In this document: piece by piece, positions 35,950-47,125 of the stretch | How the letters are laid out: each line of letters opens with the position of its first letter | Position numbering within the stretch: the stretch's first letter is position 1 | Assembly (NCBI GenBank): GCA_029891385.1 | Contig: CM057233.1 | Span: forward strand, 10,605,460-10,669,459 | DNA length: 64,000 bases | Direction of reading: 5' to 3' | Source of the DNA: Erythroxylum novogranatense | Lineage: Eukaryota; Streptophyta; Magnoliopsida; Malpighiales; Erythroxylaceae | Made by a program: the position numbers and the translations under genes | Notes under the pieces: model-generated | Databases searched by the model: none | What the model was told of the DNA's origin: nothing | Seen by the model: only the letters and a program-made list of their open reading frames with translations

Positions 35950-36405
35950 TCATCGTCCCTCGAGGCCCCGTGATATCATTGCATATGTGTGAGCCACAAC
36001 CAGATCTAATACCCATATGTTATGATCGAAAAAGATAACCTCAATGACAAAATACTCAAGAAGTCGAGGCATCGATGCCTTCTTACGCTTCAATTCCTCC
36101 AGATAGACTTTACAGTTCCTCTTCCAGTGGCCAGTCTTGCCACAATGGAAGCAAGTTCCTTTTGGTGCAGTCTCTTTGGTTTTCTTCTTGGCTGCACTTC
36201 CTTTGAGATGCTTATGATAAACTTTCCGATCCTCATTAGAAGCATCGACAGCAAGTGGATCAGGAAGTGGAACATCTAGGATATATCCCAGTTCCTCATA
36301 TCTGAGAACAATTCTCAGATTTCTCAGCCAATCGAGAAAATTTGGTCCAGTTAATTTGTTGGAGTCCATAAGTGAGCGCAAATTCACACTGGAAGTCATT
36401 TTCAA
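35950..36405 (-). pseudogene. Copia-B gag with internal deletion
   Basis: The most intact gag of the B/D family: NKLTGPNFLDWLRNLRIVLR, GYILDVPLPDPLAVD, then directly KKKTKETAPKGT and the nucleocapsid knuckle CFHCGKTGHWKRNC, a good CX2CX4HX4C. Copia-D keeps about 450 bp more between VYHKHLKG-like and KGTCFH, so B lost the middle of gag while staying in frame. The frame then enters the protease start (WVLD) and slips by one base before the usual TGCGSH. The RNA-binding end could still be expressed if the frame were transcribed. Confidence 0.9.
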
Positions 36406-37327
36406 TAACCTAAAGGGAAAAGAGAGAAAGAATGTTAGAATAGAATTACATGCATGATCATAAGGACTTGAATGACATGCATATGGCTCCCACTAGTTTC
36501 AAAGAATCCATAACCCTCAGTATGAATCCAAGAAACATTATGACAAAATGTCCTAGTGGGTAGATATCCGACATTGCTAAGGATAACCTTGGGTTTACCC
36601 AACAAGCCACCTTAGGTCAATCGGTAGGTATCGATCATACCAATTGCATTATAGATATCCGACATTACTAAAATGACCTTGGGTTTACCCAACAAGCCAC
36701 CTTAGATCTATCAGCAGGTATCGGTCATACCACTTGATTCATAGATGCAACTATCGACTAGTGCTATCAACTCGTGATGTATGCACACTCATTGGGTTAT
36801 CAACTCTTGATGTGCTTACATCTGATGTACACTAACCAATTTCGTCTCTGTCTACATTGACCTTGAGTTTACTCAACAAATCAACGCTACTAGTGAAAAC
36901 CGACCCATTAATCCGAAAATCTTATTTTCATGGTTCGAACATATTCGTATAGAGCGAGCTTGGATTTACCCAACAACCCAACTCTATAAAAACTCTGGTA
37001 CTCCCCATATTAATGGAAGGCGTTAGTTTTCATATGATGTGTGAGGGTTTTCTCGTCTCATCTTTTTCTTCTCAAGTCGTAGGATTATAGTCACCATGAC
37101 TATATGGAATGATTTAGGGTATTTCATCAATCACATTGAGTCTATACCTAAAATCATCCATCATCCCACCTCTACATGTTGTTGTAGTTGACTGGTGCAT
37201 GTTCTAGTCGACTGGAACTTGTGCTAGTCGACTACTATAGGTTCTTGCATCGCGTTCAATGATTGGTACATGTTCCAATGATCGATGGATTATCGTGCAC
37301 TTTCCAAATGATTGGTGCATGTTCCAA
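36406..37327 (-). other. Copia-B leader with repeated hairpins
   Basis: Untranslated stretch between 5' LTR and gag. It holds four stem-loop motifs (36589-36602, 36679-36692, 36863-36876, 36960-36973) of the form TTGGG-TAAA-CCCAA on the sense strand, and three AGT(C/T)GACT motifs at 37186-37234. Near the LTR joint are two ATTGG..CCAAT inverted repeats (37262, 37312). The primer site and the adjacent leader are lost in the deletion that truncated the LTR. Confidence 0.75.
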
Positions 37328-37724
37328 TGTACTTACTACCTCTAGTAAGCATCCACATATCAACCCTAAATATCTCATATTTACAGCTTCTGAGATCCAC
37401 TGCTTGACCAAATCAAGGAGCTTGAGATGTGCTAGTCTTTCCAGATTACCGATGTCCAGTCTCAATAATCCTATGACTAGGGATAATTTAGATACTGACA
37501 TAATTGCACATGATAGGAATCTCAGTAGTATGATCACATCACAATTTCCTTCATGCTATGTCATATATCATGGACTTCATTAATTTGCTTATTGATCAAT
37601 ATCAGTTCATTAATAATGAACAGCAACGTAATGAAATATGCATTTCTTTATTTATTCATAAAGATTGTACACAAATTTGTACAAAATGCGCTTAAAGGCG
37701 ATTGCCTTGTGGCACTACTCTAAT
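37328..37724 (-). repeat. Copia-B 5' LTR, truncated
   Basis: It matches 23141-23536 of the 3' LTR. Only the first ~400 bp (element sense) remain. The joint to the leader falls near 37328, at CATGTTCC/AATGTACTT. Confidence 0.88.
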
Positions 37725-37729
37725 GATCC

Positions 37730-39656
37730 CCCTTAGCCTTCTCCCCGTCACTCGCTTGAGGCTTACGAGATCCGAAAAATAGACTCGTCGTGTTTACGGT
37801 AAACTTCGGTTTCGGTCGTGTTTAAGAAACTCTCGAGCCAATTGTGTGCATTCCATCTTTTAATTGTGTATACGATGCATAATATATGTTTGATTGATAT
37901 AAATTCTCATGTTATGCCATATGTGATGATTTTGGGTTATTGGTGTTTGATATGATAAATTGCTATTGTTTGGATTTATAATTGTGTGTTTATGTGTGGC
38001 TCATTACTCGATGGCTATAAACATGTTAGCCACTGAGCCATGTTAGCTCACCCCATTCTCCCTTCTCAGGTGCAAATTCTAGTTGATCGCGGAACCTTGC
38101 AAGGCATCGGGCATAACTCCAAGAATACTAAAAACTTTTGTATTAAGTTAGTAACTAGCTTCTGGAATGGCTTTATAAGCATATTGATCATTGAGCATCT
38201 CATATTTTGTATTTTGTACTTGACTTTTGATGGATATGATGATATGTAAATAAAGCCATGCTTGAACTCTTATGATTGGAAAGGTGTTTGAGAGCTCTAG
38301 TACTCTCCCCATCATGTGAAATTGTTGTTTTCCGATCTGTGTATGGCCTTAAAAGAGTATGTGTATGAGTATTTAATTATTGAGTGTTGTGGTAGTGAGC
38401 TTTAGAGCTCTCATGATGTTTTATGAGCTATTTATGATGTGTTAAATTGGTAGGTGTGAGTTGTTAGAATTAAATGCAGGTGCTGTATATATGTCAGATT
38501 GTCAGGTAGAGCTTTGAGTTCACTTTTGACCCTTATAGAGTTGGAATATAGGTAGGTGATCTTCATGAGAGTTGTAGATAATTCATTTACCTTTCCATAG
38601 ACACTAAGCTTGCTAAATTTGGAGTTCTGGGTCAAAAGTTTTGGAGGTCGCAAGTTCTGGTGCTGTTAGGGAGAGCTAGTCGATCGACCTTTGTGTAAAA
38701 TTTTGTTTCCCTTATTGTCCGAGCTTGCCATGGAGTCCTTCTTGAAAAATATAGATTTTTCTTCTAGCTTTCCAACGCTTCTGACCGTGTCTAATTTAGA
38801 ACTCGGAGTCAAAAGTTATTGAGGTTAGAAGTCTTATAAGTCGGGCTGCGAGTCGTTCGCCCCGCGCGGGTGAGCGACAAGCGATCGCTGGTCCCGCGCA
38901 GACGAGCGATCGAGGATCGCTCTCCCCGCGTGGGCGAGCGACCGAGTGATCGATCGCTCGCCTCGTGCGGGCTAGCGACTGAGCGATCGCTTGTCCCGCG
39001 AGGGCGAGCGATCGAACGATCGCTCGTCCCTGCGCGTGCGAGCGATCGAGCGATTACTCGCCCTGTCGGTTTTGGCCGACCGACCCCTCTTCCTTCTTTT
39101 GGCCATAACTTTTTGTGTAGACCTCCGATTGACCTCATTTTTGAAGCGATGGATTTCTAAGAGATTTTTCTATCTTTCCACATCTTATTTATCAGTTTTT
39201 ATTTTAAATTGAAAATTTTGGTTTGAAACAAAGTGTGGAGGTCGGCTGATCAAGTCCGAATATACTTTACTAATTTAGAGATATCTTGAGCTATAGAGCT
39301 CCGATCAAAAGCGATTCTTGTTTTAAATTAAACTAGAGATATAAACCTACAAGTTTTATGAAGAAACCGATCAGCAATTAAGCCTTTAAGATTTTCAAAT
39401 TCTGGCCTGAAGTCGCTAGTGCTCAATTTTGGCTGTTTTCTTTAAAACAGCATTTTGCCATAACTTCTTCATTTCTAATCCAAATTGAGCGTTTTTAGTG
39501 GCGTTGGAACCGTGAGAGCGTAAGGAACATATTTTCTTAAAAAGCCTATTCAACTTTTGTATTGCAAGTTTCCCCTATTGTGGTGAGTTATGGGTCTTCT
39601 ATGCTTATGTGTGCTTGTGTGGTCCAAATGTTGGGCCTCGGCGACGGGGTCCAACA
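37730..39656 (+). repeat. Gypsy-A 3' LTR, segment 3
   Basis: It continues the LTR after Copia-B (TAGCCTTCTCCCC aligns with TAGCCTTCGCCC of LTR-I). In order: GCTCACCCCATTCTCCC (38046), stress-response-like blocks (AGTTGTAGATAATTCATT, CCATAGACACTAAGCTTG ~38570-38620), the GCGATCGC array (38830-39062), CCTCCGATTGACCTCATT (39121), CTCCGATCAAAAGCGATTC (39297) and the end GGGGTCCAACA. It is followed by ATTAA, the right target duplication of Gypsy-A. Confidence 0.82.
38830..39062. repeat. GCGATCGC-rich array in Gypsy-A LTR
   Basis: About six imperfect ~38-bp units built from GAGCGATCG, CGATCGCTCG and CCCGCG(A/C/T)G words, with GCGATCGC and CGATCG palindromes. Open frames on both strands with RSIARPRGTSDRS-like repeats are by-products of the array and not genes. 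Confidence 0.88.
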
Positions 39657-39789
39657 ATTAAAATCTAATAAGTTAACAATTTAAGTTGCAAGGGAGGACA
39701 AATTTTCTTGTAGGCTACTTGCTAAAGCTCCAAGGTGGATCTTAAAACTACAAACTACAACATATTATGATAACTCATAATACTCAGAA

Positions 39790-39931
39790 GTATAACTAGG
39801 GACTGTCATTAAAAGTTGTATAAGACAATGGCCCCAATTTGAAGCTCACCAGTCCTTTCACTAAAAAGGAGGTAAAAAGTGCATTATTTAGATTAAATCC
39901 CAACAACTCTCCTATTCCTGATGGATTTAAT
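39790..39931 (+). pseudogene. L1-like LINE reverse transcriptase scrap
   Basis: From 39836 the frame reads LKLTSPFTKKEVKSALFRLN then PNNSPIPDGFN, which matches the start of plant L1 reverse transcriptase (usual P-F-T-x-x-E-I...A-L-F...P-x-K-A-P-G-P-D-G-F). It is cut at 39931 by Copia-D. Sequence from 39662 to 39790 may belong to it but shows no motif. It belongs to the pre-Gypsy-A layer, on the right side of the ATTAA site. Confidence 0.75.
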
Positions 39932-40234
39932 TGTTAGAGTAGTGCCCTAAAGGCAATCGCCTTTAGCGCGTTTTGTACAAAATTGTGTACATTCTTTATA
40001 AATAAATAAAGAAAGGCATATTTCATTAATTTGATGTTCATTATTTATGAATGGATATTGATCTATAAGCAAATTAATGAAGTCCTCGATATATGACATA
40101 GCATGAAGGAAATTATGATGTGATCATACTATCGAGATTCCTATCATGTGCAATTATGTCAAGATTCTAAATTATCCTAGTCATAGGATTACTTGAGACC
40201 GACATCGATAATCCGGAAAGACTAGCACATCTCA
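39932..40234 (+). repeat. Copia-D 5' LTR, segment 1
   Basis: The first 303 bp of the LTR, matching 63298-63597 and, in reverse, 23240-23536. Ends in TCTCA, the left target copy of solo LTR-E. Confidence 0.92.
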
Positions 40235-43200
40235 TGTAACATCCCACCCCTCCGGATGGGTAAAATAGTAAACTTGGCATAGGATGGGACTAATAGGAAT
40301 ATTTAGAACTGTTCATGATAATAGGATTGATACATGATCAATTGTGTACATGGAATTACAAAGAATGCATTCATGACATTCCTAGAATTGGGCCTAACGG
40401 TATTTTATTGTGATTAACGTGGTTATGGGATTTAAAAAATTGTTCGAAAGCGCTATTAAGCTTTTACATTTTTGGGATTTATAGAATTTTCTGGAATTTT
40501 CGGAGAAAATTCCTGACCGCAAAATCGCCAGAATCGCCTAAACTTGTTTTGGAGTAGAAAATGTGATTTTCGTGATTGAAAAATTATTTGGAGTGCATCG
40601 TTACTGCTTTATAATTTTAGGGAATTTCATTAATTCTCGAAAAATAATTGGAAATTCTCTGACCGGATAAATCGCCAATCGATTTAACCTGTCGATTCTC
40701 AGAGCAAAATTGCTACCCAATCGACATCGTAATATTGGGTATTTTATTTTGGGACTGAAAGTAGGGCCATTGGAGTGAAATGGAGTAAAATTTTGAATTT
40801 GGATTAAACAAGTATAATTTGATTTTCTTTGAATTTGAAACCAATCAAATTTTGCCATTTAAAAGCAACATTAGTGCACCCTCTCATTGCTCTCTCGGAC
40901 ATGTGTTGAAAGAAGGAAGGAAAGATGATTTTGTGCCTTATGTATAGCCATCCGAAACACACAAAAACCAACTCTTCTTTTAAACCATCGATTTTGCTCT
41001 CTTCTCATCTTTCTCCATAACTTCAAGCTCCTCTCTTTGATTCCCTCAAAGCTAGAAGATGAGTCTTGAGTATATTTGAGAAGGGAAGGGGGTTGATACT
41101 TTGGTGTAGAAGTTAGAAAGTGGTTGTTGAAGGTTTGAAGGAGGGTTTGAATTAGGTAAGTTGTTATTTAAGGTTTGAGTTTTAAATGTTGTTTTTACAT
41201 GGAAATAAATGTCATGATAGTATGGGGGTAGTTAATATAAGGATTTAAAGCATGTATAAGGTTCATGTAGACATTAAAGTGTTGATTATTATGATTAAAG
41301 TAAGGGGCATAAAGCTAAGTGATGACTGAATTGAAAGTAATGATATGGTTTGATTTTGAATTGAATAGGGATAATTATTTGAGTCTTTGAATGGAGGAAT
41401 TTAATGCTGTAAATTTTCAGTATTAACCCTAGTATATGTATGACTGGAGTAATATTTAATTTGTATTTATTTTGATGTCTAGTGATGTGAAAAGGCATTG
41501 AAGTGGTTGAACTAAGGTTAACCTTAAATCTGGAAAATTGGAATTATAAGTGATGTTACTGTTTTATTCATAACTTAATGTGTAGAAATGCAAATGAGGT
41601 AAGGTTAGTGGCCACTGAAACTTTGGGATGTTGGCTTCAATTTAGTGTGAAATAGGTGTTATTGAATTTCAATGATAGAGGGGTGAAATTTTGCATGGAA
41701 AGTTACTGTTCCATTGCCTGTGAACAGTAACCGCAACCATGACATCTGAGTTTTGTTGATTTTTATGAATTAATTGAGATGGAATTAGGGAGAATGGTCT
41801 TCATGGAAGTTGTAGAATATTTGATTATCTTTCCATTGCTACCGATCTTGCTATTTTTGGAATTATATATTTGGAGATATGAATTGATTACTAATGGCTG
41901 GTTTTGAGCATTTTGGATGAAACCTAGTTTAAGTGTGATTTTGTGAGTTTACTGATTTGAGGCAATTTTAACATTTTATGTGGACTGAATTGGTGTGAGT
42001 GAGCTTCTGAAAAGTTGTAGAGGAAGAGATTATCTTGAAATTGATATTTGGTATGTAATTTTTAGAAGTCAGAATTGGGAGATATGATTTTTCAAAAACT
42101 GATCCTACATTAGGTTATGAATGGCTGATGATAACAGAAACTTCCATAACAGTTTTGAAATTGTTAGAGATTGAATTGGAGGTTGAGTGCTTCATGAAAA
42201 TGAAGTTTATGATGTTATCTTTACAAGGATATAAAGTTCTGATTTTATTGACTTATATACTGGAAGTTATGCTTCTTGTAAGATTACTGCTCATATTGGA
42301 TGATTTCAGGGACAGCATCATTGATTGAATTATTTGACCAGGTTAACAATGGAATTGGATTTTAGTTGTTCATGAAAGTTAGATATAACATTGTGACCTT
42401 GATGAACATAGTTATTGTGCAATTTTTGACTGAACAGAATGAGAGTTATTAAATTTGAAATGTACTGTTCTGTTTTAATGGGATTGGAGTAGGCAGAAGG
42501 TTTGATGGGATATTTGACACCCTTAGGGTTGGAATTGATTTTATGGTCTTCTTGAGAATTGTAGAGCTTTTCATAAGCTTTCCAATGAGGTATAGTGGGT
42601 ATTTTTCTGATTTGTGTGCTAAGAATTAGAGTAGTTGGAAATTGGGATTGAAATTTGGAAAAAAGGGCAAGGCAGAGGTAGGGGAAACTCGCGTCTCGCG
42701 AGGGCGACATCTCGCCGCGAGGCGAGATTAATCGACGGTCATGAGGGCGACGCCGCCCGCTGATTTAAACGAGGTAAATCAGCCTCGCGAGGGCAGCGTC
42801 TCGCCCCCGCGAGGCGGGCGTTTCCGATATATATATATATATATTTATTTTATTTTTGATTATTATTTTGATATTAAATGGTACAAGTGTTCTTTTGTCA
42901 ATTTCTTTCCCGTCTGACGTTCGATTGAACTGATTCCAGAGGCATCGGATTCGTTGAACATTTAATTTCATATTATGAGAAAACGGAATTTTAGACGGAA
43001 TTTGACGTAGCCCCTATCGATTTTAACATGTAAACACTGCTTTATTTAATCGAGGACCTATAGAGGTCCGAATTGCATGCCGTCGGCGCCTATGGATTTC
43101 TAATTTTGACATAATTTTATTATGGGAAAATATTGATTTAGGACCGGGAATTCATGAACATGCATATTTCATCAACATGAGCACAAATTTCATATTTAGG

Positions 43201-44390
43201 ACTCGTATTTTTCTCGATTCATATAGAGGCCCAATTGGAGCGCCGATTGACCGACGTCACAGAGGCTTTCCAAAGATTAGCTCGAAGTAATAGGTGAGTA
43301 ACCTAGTTGGTTTCTCAAATTTCTGGTTGTGTACATGCTTAACGTGAATTACGCAAAGGTGAATTGTATGATTTCGCATGTATAAAAGTGGATGATTGTA
43401 TTATATGATTTTACTGCATCAATGATACCGATATTGGTAGATCGGGCTTTATAGCCATTATAATTCAACATCGCTATCTTTGGGCTTTATAGCCATATCG
43501 TGGATTCATCGATACCTTCGGGCTTTATAGCCAAACACCGTACATTTATCGTGATATCGCATCGCATGCATAATTGCATGATCGAGATAATGGACGTGCC
43601 CTAAGTCGCTATTATTATCGATAAGAGCTTCGAGCTCTCATATCAGATCGACCGCCTCGAGCCCGAGGGGAGAAATCTCGACGCGTCCCCACCGAACACC
43701 GATCGAGCACTTGGGCACAACATCAATAATGGAAAGAGTCACATATGCATTGCATTCGCATAAATGACCTGTTTTGTGACATGTACCGCTTTTGTAATGG
43801 CATGAATTATCTGTGAATGGTTTATCGTTATCGATATGGTTAATGATTGCTTATTGGTAATTGATGATTATCAGATTGTCATCAGACGCCACGGGCGTAA
43901 TGCATGATTTGAGTGAACCATCGATGATGGTTTCTCACCGAGTTCGCAAAACTCACCCAAAATTTGCATCTATTTTCAGGTCTCAAGAATACCCCGGCTG
44001 ACACGGAGTATGTCTCTGTAGACGAGTAAAGGTTAGAGGTCGGGATCGGTTAGTATCCGCATTAGTGTTTTAGTAAATTGTATTCCGTAATCATCGTATA
44101 ACAAGGCATTGTATTTTCTTGAGCCATTGTGATAGTAATATTTTAATGCATCGATCGATTGTAATTATATTTGGATGACCGTAATAAGCTCAAACGGATT
44201 CTATTAAACACGGATTTTATTTACTTATCTGTGTTTGCCGTGTGAACGTGGAGTTAATGGCTACAAAAAAAGAAAAAAAAGTGTATACTGAATTTTAAAT
44301 CGACTGATGTAGTACGCCACTCTCGTGGGACACGGACTCGGATATCACCAACAATATCGAGTTCGGGTCGGACGGGTGTGGGGTGTTACA
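40235..44390 (+). mobile_element. Solo LTR-E (Gypsy, Tekay-like)
   Basis: TGTAACATCCCACC to GGTGTGGGGTGTTACA, flanked by TCTCA (40230-40234 and 44391-44395). The empty site CACATCTCAAGCTCC survives in the 3' LTR of Copia-D at 63590. No pol sequence lies inside. In order: a leader-like region ending AATTAGGTAAG (~41150), stress-type blocks (41750-42660), a GC array (42690-42825), TCGATTGAACTGATTCC (42921), AGGTGAGTAACC (~43291), AACTCACCCAAAATTTGCATC (43949) and the end. The block around AACTCACCC matches the Gypsy-F LTR closely, so the two families are related. Confidence 0.92.
42690..42850. repeat. TCGCGAGG array and TA run in LTR-E
   Basis: GCGTCTCGCGAGGGCGAC-like words occur about four times in direct and inverted form (TCTCGCC, GAGGCGAGA, CTCGCGAGGG), then a short (TA)n run at 42828-42844. 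It precedes the CGATTGA box. Confidence 0.85.
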
Positions 44391-44395
44391 TCTCA

Positions 44396-45940
44396 AGCTC
44401 CTTGATTTGATCAAGCAATGGATCTCAAAAACTGTACATATGAAATATTTAGGGTTGAGATGTGGATGCTTACTAGAGGTAGTAAGTACGTTCGATGACT
44501 CGCTATGAGATCATCACATGGATGTCCTATTCTAATGTCGTTGATAATCTCATCATAGCAATGGTGCAAGTATCCTTAGACTTGAGGTGCTCAAGGATAT
44601 CTTGATCTCGATTACGTGCTTTGACTCCATTCCTTGTTGCCTTCCGAGGTCGCCATAGGGTGGTGATTGGGTGCAGTTTGAGGTATTCAAGGTAATTGAG
44701 TAGCCAATAGAGGATTCACCACTTCGTGATAGCGTAAGATGATACCCATGGCCTCTTGTCGTGGTCATTACTTGGAAATCTCGATCGAGTACATATGTCA
44801 TGAAGAGTGTCTTCGTTGACATATTTAGTATTAAGTAATGAGTCCCGTGACAAGAGCTGAAATCACTTGGACTAGATTTGACGTGGTCGACCTAGTAAGA
44901 GTTGACACATTGCCCATACTCATAACCAAGTGGGGTATAGCATGGTGAAAGGACTAATTGCACGTTAATTGTCTATGGAAAGGTTCGTGATATGGTCCAT
45001 GATGAATATATGTTTATTCGTCAAACCAATTACTTTCCGGTCAATTGGGGTCATGATGTGTTGCTAGATACCGCCATGACTTGCTTAGATTAAGTGTTGA
45101 TCTAAATGGCCAACATAACCGGAACTTAATGGGTCACACGATAAGAGTGTCTCTTGAGAATTGTGAAATAGTTTTGGACAGAGATCCAATAAATGGAGAG
45201 CAATCGGATTAAATGGATCCCGATGAGATCGAGATATGTCCCGATGAGATCGCGACATCGATATTCTTGAAAAACGCTTAGGAGGTTTTTCCCATACCGG
45301 GACTTGTGAGGCGGTAGGACCAATTCTCAAGTAACTAGACCACTTCAGCATTTATTTATATATATATATAATTAATTAATTAAATAATTAATTAATTAAT
45401 TAATATATATATATATGCTATAAGTGGGAGAAGGAGGAGAGGAAGCTTTAACTTTATATATATATATATATATATAATGAAGCTAACGTGGATGGCAAAA
45501 GAAGCTTCCATCTTTTGCCTTGTCATCTTTCCATTAAATGGTAAGAAGACAAAATGAAAGAAAGATGATGAGTGTAGTCGTTGGTTGTAAGAAGAGTAGA
45601 GAAGTTTGAAAGGAAAATTTGTTTTCCTCTCATCTCATCATCGTTCTTCATCATCTTCAAGCATTTCCTTCTCCTTCTCTATCGTGATTCCAAGTTCTCC
45701 AAGAATAAGGTAAGATCTAGCAGTCTTCTCCTTATTCTAGCTATTCCCGGGTCAAAGGGTTTGTCTCGGTTAGGTTCTCTGATCTCTGCGTGGATACCGT
45801 TAGAGACGGTCTCCTTTGGTCGCTTTGGTTTGACTTTGTTATATAGTCACTTGGATCTTGGCTTTCGGGAAGGTCCCGGAACAAAAATTTTTGTTTTCCG
45901 CACCGTGGGCATGTGATGCTCACACCGGGATTTTCCTAAA
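44396..45940 (+). repeat. Copia-D 5' LTR, segment 2
   Basis: Resumes at AGCTCCTTGATTTGATC. A splice-donor-like AAGGTAAG lies near 45707. Ends TTTTCCTAAA where Copia-B has TTTTCCTACA, so the terminal CA is mutated. The following base begins the primer-site region. Confidence 0.9.
45352..45476. repeat. AT microsatellite in Copia-D LTR
   Basis: Two (TA)n runs flank repeated TTAATTAATTAA words and a short GAAGGAGGAGAGG segment. It corresponds to 22224-22294 of Copia-B but is expanded. Confidence 0.85.
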
Positions 45941-45941
45941 G

Positions 45942-45954
45942 TGGTATCAGAGCC
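45942..45954 (+). other. Copia-D primer-binding site
   Basis: TGGTATCAGAGCC is a perfect initiator-Met tRNA 3'-end complement and starts one base after the LTR. Confidence 0.95.
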
Positions 45955-47125
45955 ACTTGTGTCGTATATAACGAAGAAACCATGACTAGGTCGGAGTTCC
46001 CTATTGCTTGTGACGATGATGCATGTTAATTGAGTGAATTTCGAATTCAGTATAGAAATATAGTTTTCAAAATTTTCTTGCCCAGATATGTTCACAAGAT
46101 GTTGTTGCATATGTCTGTGGAAGCTCGGGATTTATCAATGTGATTTGATATGGTTTTCCTAATTTATTCCCTAATGTTCTGGTTGCTGTCTTTGTGCACA
46201 TTCCTTGAACAGGCATGCTTATAAATTAGAGAATAAATTGTAGAAAAACAAATTTTCAGATTTTCTTTCACCGAAATGTTTCTAAGATGTTTATTAATGT
46301 CTATGAGAAAGTAAAAATGTTTTCGAGGTGATTTACTATTTATTTTAGAATTTATTGTGTGCTACTGGGAATAACTATGTTGAGAAACACAGATTCTACA
46401 TTGGCTTAGTTTCTCAGGTTGAATGCGTTTTTTATGGAAATAAATCCTGAAAAAATTCATGGAGCATTTGGTAAACATGTTGTAACCTTTGTAATTTTCT
46501 CAGAATTTATTGAAATTTTTTCAATGAGTTTTTCAAGCAAAACACAGAGCTTGGCAGTTTTGAGAAAGTTGTTGGAGCTGTTTTGTTTGGAATGATAAAT
46601 TGTGTATTTCTCAATTCCAATGCCTTGGATCATTTTTAATGTGATTAAAAATGTGTTACATTGATGTTGCATGCTTTCCAAACTTATTTTCTTGAAATTG
46701 GGTTTCCAAACAATTTTTGGATGCCAAATGTGTCTCATTAGCGTCTCGTTAGTATATTCCCTTATCTTGATTGTTTTGGCCGTCACAAATTTTGTGACCA
46801 GTGCCGAAGTAGTCTCGATAAAGTGTAGACTACCTAGAGATACTTAGGGTGATAGTTTGATATTCGCAAAATTATTTGGAAATCTAAATGAATAAGAGTG
46901 TATTCATCGATTTCAAGTTTTTCATGTATAGTTTGACTATATATGGTAAGCAACAATGAAAGTATTTCATTGGTACATCAAGGTAAAGTGTATTAGACTT
47001 GGTGTTGTGAATTTGAACTGCACGGATTGAGAAATTAGCCGATTAGATAGCAATTTCACACGGATAAGTCGACTTACACATGCACAAGTCGACTTGTCCG
47101 TACACTGTAGACGCATAAGTCGACT
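45955..47125 (+). other. Copia-D leader, left part
   Basis: No coding frame is recognised. It is AT-rich with recurring TTTCTCAG and AAGATGTT words. Its last 60 bases hold the first AAGTCGACTT palindromes (47066, 47086, 47117). The third is split by Gypsy-F; its CGACT is the target duplication. Confidence 0.7.

Larger units (their letters stand above)
21677..37724 (-). mobile_element. Copia-B (minus strand), host of Sire-C
   Basis: Left end TGTAGGAAAATTCC; right end GGCACTACTCTAAT (expected CTAACA, slightly eroded). Flanks are GACCC (21672-21676) and GATCC (37725-37729), one mismatch. Comparison with LTR-I supports the empty site CACGTTGACC..TAGCCTTC. Reading leftward: truncated 5' LTR, leader, gag, integrase, part of reverse transcriptase, then Sire-C, RNase H, purine tract and full 3' LTR. 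It is the same family as Copia-D, in the opposite orientation. Deletions have removed most of the 5' LTR, the middle of gag and about 120 codons of reverse transcriptase. Confidence 0.85.
13962..39656 (+). mobile_element. Gypsy-A: Tekay-like element interrupted twice
   Basis: The left end is TGTTGGGCCCC and the right end is CGGGGTCCAACA. The flanks ATTAA (13957-13961) and ATTAA (39657-39661) match perfectly. Inside are a 5' LTR piece, pol, a polypurine tract and a 3' LTR. The 3' LTR is broken by solo LTR-I (17941-20854) and by Copia-B (21677-37724). Removing both insertions and their duplications leaves a 3' LTR of about 3.0 kb, close to the 2.9 kb of solo LTR-I, which has the same module order. 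Gag, primer site and most of the 5' LTR are deleted. The shared 5' ~305 bp of the two LTRs differ at only five visible positions, so the element is not very old. Confidence 0.85.

Noticed and set aside
38809..39212. Overlapping frames on both strands with repeated Arg-Ser-Ile-Ala-like words
   Set aside because: By-product of the GCGATCGC array in the Gypsy-A LTR.
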